DNA of 9,161 bases from an uncultured Candidatus Melainabacteria bacterium (GTDB taxonomy: Bacteria; Cyanobacteriota; Vampirovibrionia; Gastranaerophilales; Gastranaerophilaceae), in NCBI GenBank assembly GCA_934693235.1, contig CAKUUY010000035.1, forward strand, positions 1 through 9,161, given 5' to 3'. Numbering within the stretch: position 1 is the first letter of the stretch; each line of letters begins with the position of its first letter. The translations under genes were made by a program, and so were the position numbers. Shown piece after piece: positions 4,592-9,161 of this stretch. The notes beneath the pieces were generated by a model. The model made no database searches. It was not told where the DNA came from and worked only from the letters and a program-made list of their open reading frames with translations.

Positions 4592-5836
4592 TTAACCGAA
4601 CGTTTTGAATGAACTTTCAACGTTCTTTTCGATTACTTTTTGAACTGCATCGATTTCTGTAGAAATCGCATCTTGTTCTGTATCAAGTTGTTTCAATCTC
4701 AATTCAAGATTTTTATCTTCTGATTGAACGATTTCAATTTTAGAGTTAATTTCTTGAATTGCTTGATCGTATTCGTATTTTTCATACTCATATTGGTTCA
4801 TCGCGTCATCATAAGCTGCTTGATCAGTTGCAGTTGATGTAGTCAATGCATAAGTAACTTCTTTACCTGTTGCATCTGGAATTGTTATGTTGATGTAACG
4901 ACCTGAACTATCTTTTTCTATACTACAACCCTCAACTGCTTTAACTTCTTCAGTCTTAGTTTCAGTACCAATTTTGTAGCAGTTAATATTTGATTGAGAA
5001 TTGCCGTTTGAATCATAATTTGCTTTTTGCAAGTTGTCTAATTTATAAAAATATGGTTCATATTCTCCGGTAGTAGTGTTTTTAACGTATCTAACCATAT
5101 ATTCACTATCTGCTCCATATTTATTTTTAAGCAATTCAATATAAGATTCTTCTTCTTTTAACAACTGCTTAATTTGGTCATTGCTCAATGTTTTAATGTA
5201 TTCATCATCGCCCTCATATTTACCAACAACATCTGTTTTAGATAAAACTTGTCCATTAAGTTCAGTTGTTGCATTGGCATCTGAATACCATTTATTACCT
5301 TTAAGGTACACTGTTTCGGTAGTTCCGTTTTTGTCATAAGTGTATGGTGTAATACCATTTTGAGTTGTACCAGCTCCAAGTCTTTGACCATTTAGTTGAT
5401 AATAATTATCGTATGCCAAGCCTTTTAAGCCGTTCAAGCCATTACTCATATCTCTCAATTCGCTTGAACCAACTTTGTAAACATCATTATTATTTGCATC
5501 TTTTGAAGCATTAACAATACTTGTAGTTGCTGCAACCATTGAAAAATCATCTTTCCAAGTTCTCAAATAACTAACAGTATAAGAACCATTATTTTGAGCA
5601 ATCATTGCAGTAATTTGGTTTGTTAACGCTCCGTCTTCGAAAGTATACACAGCTTTTGTGTAATCATCGACAGACGGTGGCACTGGAACAGCCATACCAA
5701 GCAAATCGTTGTAGTAATTTGCAGACTGGTTAGACAATGTTGTTCTTTGTTGGTTAATCTGTTGACCTTCAAATTCAACATTTGTCTTTCTGGCTGTCAG
5801 ACCTAAAAATCTAGCTTGTGATGCTGACATTCCCAT
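4592..5836 (-). CDS. Probable secreted or filament-like protein, helical ends
   Basis: The 414-residue protein starts MGMSASQARFLGLTARKTNV followed by EFEGQQINQQRTTLSNQSA, a helix recalling the N-terminal segments of flagellin-class proteins. The middle (about 60-330) is polar, rich in Asn, Thr, Tyr and Gly, and probably mostly beta. The C-terminus from about 340 to 414 is a long charged helix or coiled coil containing LELRLKQLDTEQDAISTEID and ending SSFKTFG. There is no cleavable signal peptide. Helical termini around a variable middle are the plan of flagellar filament and hook-junction proteins, and a sigma-28-like promoter precedes the gene, but I cannot call it flagellin, FlgK or FlgL. 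I recall the MGMSASQAR start as recurring in Gastranaerophilales. The first ATG was chosen because AGGAAG stands 11 bases upstream. The gene is probably monocistronic: it has its own promoter and terminator. Confidence 0.85.
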   Translation of the reverse strand: MGMSASQARFLGLTARKTNVEFEGQQINQQRTTLSNQSANYYNDLLGMAVPVPPSVDDYTKAVYTFEDGALTNQITAMIAQNNGSYTVSYLRTWKDDFSMVAATTSIVNASKDANNNDVYKVGSSELRDMSNGLNGLKGLAYDNYYQLNGQRLGAGTTQNGITPYTYDKNGTTETVYLKGNKWYSDANATTELNGQVLSKTDVVGKYEGDDEYIKTLSNDQIKQLLKEEESYIELLKNKYGADSEYMVRYVKNTTTGEYEPYFYKLDNLQKANYDSNGNSQSNINCYKIGTETKTEEVKAVEGCSIEKDSSGRYINITIPDATGKEVTYALTTSTATDQAAYDDAMNQYEYEKYEYDQAIQEINSKIEIVQSEDKNLELRLKQLDTEQDAISTEIDAVQKVIEKNVESSFKTFG

Positions 5837-5880
5837 TTGCTGTCGATCTTCCTTTCGTTAATTTTGTACTTACACCATGG

Positions 5881-5908
5881 TTATCGACACATATGGAGAA
5901 AAACTTTA
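5881..5908 (-). promoter_or_regulatory. Sigma-28 (FliA)-like promoter
   Basis: On the minus strand TAAAGTTT (5901-5908) and GTCGATAA (5881-5888) are 12 bases apart. The flagellar sigma factor consensus is TAAAGTTT-N11-GCCGATAA, so both boxes match with one mismatch in all and one extra spacer base. Transcription would start near 5873, leaving a leader of about 37 bases with the AGGAAG ribosome binding site. Confidence 0.6.
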
Positions 5909-5930
5909 AACATGAGAGAAAACATGTTAA
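5906..5930. promoter_or_regulatory. Inverted repeat overlapping the promoter's upstream edge
   Basis: AACATG (5909-5914) and CATGTT (5923-5928) are inverted around eight bases, with TTA and TAA extending the symmetry imperfectly. The repeat touches the -35 box of the sigma-28-like promoter, a position where an activator or repressor could bind. No regulator is identifiable. Confidence 0.3.
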
Positions 5931-5960
5931 GGAATTGTTACATTTAAATTTAATTAAAGG

Positions 5961-6085
5961 AGAATAAGAAAATAAGTGAATAGGTGAATAAGTACATATA
6001 GCTCACTTTGTTCGAAAAACATATTTTGTTGCGCAGCAACTAAAACAAACTTATTTACTTATTTCCCTATTTACTTATTCACTTT
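5961..6085 (-). repeat. Palindromic repeat element, copy B
   Basis: This is the same element as copy A (2796-2904) in reverse orientation. The centre is nearly identical (GTTTTAGTTGCTGCGCAAC on the minus strand, then AAAATATG, TTTTTCGAAC, AAGTGAG). One arm has four 8-base units where copy A has two, and the other arm has four in both. That accounts exactly for the 16-base length difference (125 versus 109). It lies between two minus-strand genes, after the stop of the gene at 6099 and before the promoter of the 414-residue gene. Confidence 0.85.
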
Positions 6086-6098
6086 AAAAAACTTGAAC

Positions 6099-6644
6099 TT
6101 ATTTATTTCTACTCCAACAACAAACATACTCCAATATCGCCCCTCCAATTTCTTCATTCGGATCAAAAGGTGCAGCCTGAGGATTTATAGAATTTTGAAC
6201 AAGCATTTTTATTAACGGACCAAACGCGTCAGGAACAAGTGTTTTTCGATAAATTCCTGCTAGAAATGTCTGGATATTAGGTGATTTTGTATTATTAAAT
6301 CGTGATAATGTCGGATACATTTTATCAACCCCTTTTGTTCCACTTTCAATCATTCTATCTAGAATATAAAGAGTTTCAGTCACTTGAACCTCATTGTTTG
6401 AATGTAACAAAATCTCGTTCAAATATGGTAAAGCATTTTCCTTTTGCTCTACAAAAAATTTAACCTTGTTAGAATCAACAAGTGTATAATTCCTATCATT
6501 TGTCGGAAGTTTGCAATGAGTATATTCAAAACTGTCTCCTGCCTCAACAATTGGACAAGGCTTTTGCAAATGCTGAAAATTATTTTGAAAAACTTTTGGA
6601 GCAGAATGCACTCTATAAACATTATTTATCGCAACATTATTCAT
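6099..6644 (-). CDS. Unknown protein with helical-repeat-like core
   Basis: The 181-residue protein starts MNNVAINNVYRVHSAPKVFQ. The first 55 residues are polar and probably extended. Residues about 60-152 form successive amphipathic helices (ALPYLNEILLHS, VTETLYILDRMIES, NIQTFLAGIYRKTL, AFGPLIKMLVQNS) of the kind seen in HEAT/ARM-like solenoids, which usually bind protein partners. This is a pattern judgement, not a family match. Four cysteines are present (30, 44, 175, 176), with a CC pair near the end. There is no signal peptide or membrane segment. GGAG precedes the ATG, and the start is only ten bases after the stop of the upstream membrane-protein gene, so it is the third gene of that operon. 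Confidence 0.85.
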   Translation of the reverse strand: MNNVAINNVYRVHSAPKVFQNNFQHLQKPCPIVEAGDSFEYTHCKLPTNDRNYTLVDSNKVKFFVEQKENALPYLNEILLHSNNEVQVTETLYILDRMIESGTKGVDKMYPTLSRFNNTKSPNIQTFLAGIYRKTLVPDAFGPLIKMLVQNSINPQAAPFDPNEEIGGAILEYVCCWSRNK

Positions 6645-6654
6645 CTAATCTCCT

Positions 6655-8142
6655 TTATGAATACACAAACGGAGGCCCGTTTTTAATTTCTAACAATATA
6701 TTGTCCGCCATAACTTTTAATTCTTCTTTTGGCTTGCCGTTTTGTGCTTGTTTATAAAATTCATCAACAAGCGGCTGAATTGCAGCATCTTTTTTAGATT
6801 TAAAGTTTCTTAATTCAGTTGAAACAAGTCTGTTTTGAAGATTTACTTCAGTTTGTGCGTTAATCTTTTTTACTTGAACCTCTTTAATCGCATCTCCGGC
6901 GAGTTTTCCGCCATAACTAAATGCCGTAAGTCCTGTTATCCCAAAGAAAAGTTGTTTAAACTGTTTATTATCCGTATCTAAAAGCCAGTTGTATAAAAAT
7001 GCTCGGTAATCATTTACGTGAGAATAAAACGCCGGTTTTGGGGTTCCATCACCGCCAATTGTCGCATTTACGGCCGTTGTGGATGTTTTGGATTTCTTAA
7101 TCATTTTGTTGGCAAATTCTTCAACTTCGTCTTTATTCCATTTCAAATCCTTTAAATACTCGTTAATTGTTGCCTCTGTTGCATCAATAGATTGAAAATA
7201 AGCATCTAACAACTTTTTATCCGCTTCTTTTGTTGCATTAGAAGAATTTTTTATAACATCATTAATTAAAGCTTCTTTTATATCGATAAAATTGTTCAAA
7301 AGTTTGTTACTTTTACTCAAATTTTTCATAGACAAAAATCCAAGTCCGACAATAGATGCAAGAGTTCCGGCACCTAACAAGAAATAATTCAAGTTGTTTG
7401 ATTTTTCTTTATTTTGAGATTTTTTAGCCGTAAACGGGATTTTTGTACCAAAATTTGAAAGAATTTTCTTTTTTTCACCTGACAAATAAGCATTCAATTC
7501 TTCTGCTTTGCTAGACAACATACTTCGTGTAATTTGAATTTTCCCGCCAAAAGACTGGGTTTCAATATCAATAAGCTGTTCTTGCATATTTTTTTGAATA
7601 TCTGCTTCGCGTTTTTTCACCCACACTTCCTTAAACCCGTCAAGAAAAGTTTTTCCCATAAATCCCATCGCCGTAAGAGTAAGAACACCAATTCCCGCAC
7701 GAATTGTTTTTCTTGTAGGACTCTGAATCATCTGATAAAGCGCCTGATGAGTCTCTTCGTTAATCGCAACATTTCTCGTCGTAGGTGGAAGACGTTTTTC
7801 ATCTGCAATTTTCAAATTTACTTTCGTATTATGTTTTACAAATGCCGTCAAAAGCGCAATTGTTCCCATTATTCCGACAGAAAGAGCGCTTATTGGCAAA
7901 AGACTTTTTTCGGGCGAAACATCTTTTTCATAAATTCTTTGTGGCATTTTAGTATTCTCTGAAATTACAAGAGTGTCGCGCGTATCATCCAAATTTACCT
8001 TGCATTCGGGACAATCCTTTATAAAATTATTAACAAGAACCCCCTCTTTGGTTTCGGAATTTGTTCTTTTTTGTGATTTTGTTAAATTTCGTTGTTGTCT
8101 AATGGTTTCAGCATCATGCAACGGAGTTGTACTAATCGTCAT
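6655..8142 (-). CDS. Four-helix membrane protein with internal duplication, unknown
   Basis: The 495-residue protein has a polar N-terminal region with one CPEC pair at 44-47 and no second pair to complete a zinc site. Four probable membrane helices follow at about 82-102, 147-168, 252-272 and 397-418. The halves resemble each other: the segment after helix 2 (GKTFLDGFKEVWVKK, about 163-177) matches that after helix 4 (GGKLAGDAIKEVQVKK, about 411-426), and both continue into a charged helix with spaced N, Q, L, E and F residues. Long soluble linkers lie between. AAGGAA precedes the ATG. The gene overlaps its upstream neighbour by 11 bases and is followed after ten by the next, so the three are probably co-translated. 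Function is not recognised; the layout suggests a membrane scaffold or assembly factor. Confidence 0.85.
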   Translation of the reverse strand: MTISTTPLHDAETIRQQRNLTKSQKRTNSETKEGVLVNNFIKDCPECKVNLDDTRDTLVISENTKMPQRIYEKDVSPEKSLLPISALSVGIMGTIALLTAFVKHNTKVNLKIADEKRLPPTTRNVAINEETHQALYQMIQSPTRKTIRAGIGVLTLTAMGFMGKTFLDGFKEVWVKKREADIQKNMQEQLIDIETQSFGGKIQITRSMLSSKAEELNAYLSGEKKKILSNFGTKIPFTAKKSQNKEKSNNLNYFLLGAGTLASIVGLGFLSMKNLSKSNKLLNNFIDIKEALINDVIKNSSNATKEADKKLLDAYFQSIDATEATINEYLKDLKWNKDEVEEFANKMIKKSKTSTTAVNATIGGDGTPKPAFYSHVNDYRAFLYNWLLDTDNKQFKQLFFGITGLTAFSYGGKLAGDAIKEVQVKKINAQTEVNLQNRLVSTELRNFKSKKDAAIQPLVDEFYKQAQNGKPKEELKVMADNILLEIKNGPPFVYS

Positions 8143-8815
8143 TTATTTCCTTTTCTGTTAGTTTTTTATACAAATCGTGTATAAAAGTTTTCAATTTAAA
8201 AGCTTTTTTGGTTTCATCAACCTGCTTTTCGTTATTATCAGAGTTTAATGGTTTGAATATCGAAAATATTGATTTTATTTTCTTTTTCAAATCGGCAAAT
8301 GTCTCAGAGATTTTCTTAGCAATTGCGGTTTTAGCTTCCCCAATCATAGCGGTTAATTTGTCTGAAATATCGGCAAGTTTTTGTTGCACAGTTTGAATTA
8401 AATTTGAGACAGTTGTCGGAATATTCGCAATTCCTCTTGCAATCCCACCTAAAACTGTGTTTAGGACAAAATTAATTGGCTTAGCGATTATTGATGGTGT
8501 GTTTTGGGCAAAAAATCCACCAATATTGGCTAATTTTTGACTCACATTCATCATTGTATTTTGGAACGCTCTAACATTGTGTGCAAAATTCTGTGCATCT
8601 TGTTCTCGTTGAAGTTTCGCCATCTTTTGAGCTTTCAAAAACGCACCGATAGCAGCGCATTCATTCCAACTCATTTCACCCGGTTTGGCGGAGAAATCGG
8701 CTTTTTTAGTACTCCCACCCATTCCACTGCAAATCGGGCACGCACCTTGTGGCAAGCCATGCGGACACGTACCAATTTTATTGGAATTATTGGATTGTAC
8801 AGCTATTAAAGACAT
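8132..8815 (-). CDS. CPHG/CPIC zinc-finger-like protein, unknown function
   Basis: Starting at the ATG at 8815 the protein has 227 residues and begins MSLIAVQSNNSNKIGTCPHG. C17, H19, C26 and C29 in CPHG-x6-CPIC can form a compact zinc-binding knuckle, followed by a Gly/Ser turn (SGMGGS). A charged helix follows (about 50-95). Then comes a hydrophobic Gly- and Ala-containing stretch at about 107-135 (INFVLNTVLGGIARGIANIP), and a long amphipathic helix to about 188 that could lie on a membrane. I recall CPHG-CPIC N-termini as common in this lineage. The frame extends to an ATG at 8890 (252 residues). I prefer 8815 because GAGGA stands at proper distance before it, the motif then lies near the N-terminus, and the 8890 ATG lacks a good site. 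First gene of the three-gene operon. Confidence 0.83.
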   Translation of the reverse strand: MSLIAVQSNNSNKIGTCPHGLPQGACPICSGMGGSTKKADFSAKPGEMSWNECAAIGAFLKAQKMAKLQREQDAQNFAHNVRAFQNTMMNVSQKLANIGGFFAQNTPSIIAKPINFVLNTVLGGIARGIANIPTTVSNLIQTVQQKLADISDKLTAMIGEAKTAIAKKISETFADLKKKIKSIFSIFKPLNSDNNEKQVDETKKAFKLKTFIHDLYKKLTEKEINDD

Positions 8816-8823
8816 AAAAAAGT

Positions 8824-8839
8824 CCTCTTTTTCAAGAGG
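8824..8839 (-). promoter_or_regulatory. Hairpin covering the ribosome binding site
   Basis: On the minus strand CCTCTT pairs with AAGAGG around a GAAA tetraloop. The 3' arm contains the GAGG of the Shine-Dalgarno sequence for the ATG at 8815, and six T follow before the ATG. The structure could limit translation, or behave as a weak intrinsic terminator at the head of the operon. Confidence 0.5.
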
Positions 8840-8950
8840 CCACAAAAGAATTTCGTTCAATCTGAGCGTAAACGAATTCATTTTGAGCATTCCGACTATT
8901 ACGGCTGCGCCAGCAGTTGAAGATATTCACTCCATTTCCTCTATACTACT

Positions 8951-8979
8951 AGGGTAGGATAAGATTAGACGAATGTCAA
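8951..8979 (-). promoter_or_regulatory. Putative promoter of the three-gene operon
   Basis: On the minus strand a perfect TTGACA (8974-8979) is followed after 17 bases by TACCCT (8951-8956), a weaker -10. Transcription would start near 8944, giving a leader of about 130 bases to the ATG at 8815. Confidence 0.45.
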
Positions 8980-9020
8980 GCAAAATTGTCGCTTCGCGAT
9001 GACAGTTACAGTAAACTTTT

Positions 9021-9084
9021 CCTCTCTCCGAGGGAGAGAGAGTGGTTGTTGCAATCAATTTAATTACAACCACGAGAGAGGGGG
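9021..9084. repeat. Intergenic palindromic repeat with alternative pairings
   Basis: CTCTCTCC (9022-9029) pairs perfectly with GGAGAGAG (9033-9040) around GAG. GTGGTTGT (9042-9049) pairs perfectly with ACAACCAC (9066-9073) around a 16-base loop. CCTCTCTC (9021-9028) can also pair with GAGAGAGG (9074-9081), which would enclose the second hairpin. The arrangement parallels the insert in the polyprenyl synthase gene. The remainder of 8980-9161 has a GTCGCTTCGCGATGAC imperfect palindrome at 8988-9003 and a GC-rich patch near 9108-9120, and no gene that I can support. Confidence 0.7.
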
Positions 9085-9161
9085 TAAAAATTATTATATC
9101 ATGTCCTGCGCGGACGGCGGGAACTTTTTGTGTAAAAAATCACAATTTATGTTGGCGGGGG

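Noticed and set aside
5185..5391. A 68-codon minus-strand open frame
   Set aside because: It is nested out of frame within the 414-residue gene, which explains the same bases far better.
7534..7962. A 142-codon plus-strand open frame
   Set aside because: It lies antisense to the four-helix membrane protein gene, has unusual Phe/Arg/Asn-rich content and no ribosome binding site: a shadow of the real gene.
8980..9161. Searched for a tRNA, small RNA gene or start of a new gene
   Set aside because: No cloverleaf, no ribosome binding site with a supported open frame, and the palindromes fit a repeat better.

Overview
The window is AT-rich bacterial chromosome. It fits the gut cyanobacterial sister lineage Vampirovibrionia/Melainabacteria, order Gastranaerophilales. 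This assignment is an inference from remembered protein families: a pilin-like protein with an FTLAEVLITLG N-terminus, a protein starting MGMSASQARFLGLTAR, and a CPHG-x6-CPIC zinc-finger-like N-terminus. The translation proteins agree with a bacterial origin but do not fix the phylum.

Layout. Positions 1-1127 (minus strand) carry infA-rpmJ-rpsM-rpsK, the conserved end of the spc/alpha ribosomal cluster; rpsK runs off the left edge. Unlike the usual secY-adk-map-infA order, infA is preceded by its own putative promoter, and before that by a terminator-closed gene for a type IV pilin-like protein (1387-2091, minus) whose upstream leader holds a run of ten G. A small unrecognised gene (2401-2787, plus) diverges from the pilin gene. 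Then come, on the minus strand, a trans-polyprenyl diphosphate synthase overlapping signal peptidase I (4478-2915); a 414-residue, probably secreted, helix-ended protein behind a sigma-28-like promoter (5836-4592); and a three-gene operon of unknown function (8815-6099) encoding a CPHG/CPIC protein, a four-helix membrane protein with an internal duplication, and a small helical-repeat-like protein. Positions 8980-9161 are non-coding and rich in palindromes.

The most unusual content is repetitive DNA. A palindromic element with arms built of 8-base units (consensus GTGAATAA) occurs twice in opposite orientation (2796-2904 and 5961-6085). The copies differ in length by 16 bases, which corresponds to two units. 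Lone arrays of the same unit sit in both long gaps of the ribosomal operon. A second, GC-rich palindromic family is present as an intergenic copy at 9021-9084 and apparently as an in-frame insertion of about 22 codons inside the polyprenyl synthase gene. A fragment resembling the common GTCATTGCGAG-type repeat lies before the small plus-strand gene.

How the genes fit together: the ribosomal genes and IF-1 serve translation. Signal peptidase and the isoprenoid synthase form one overlapping pair serving the envelope. The pilin-like protein, the 414-residue protein and the membrane operon point to surface or secretion functions, though only the pilin-like N-terminus and the peptidase are firmly recognisable.
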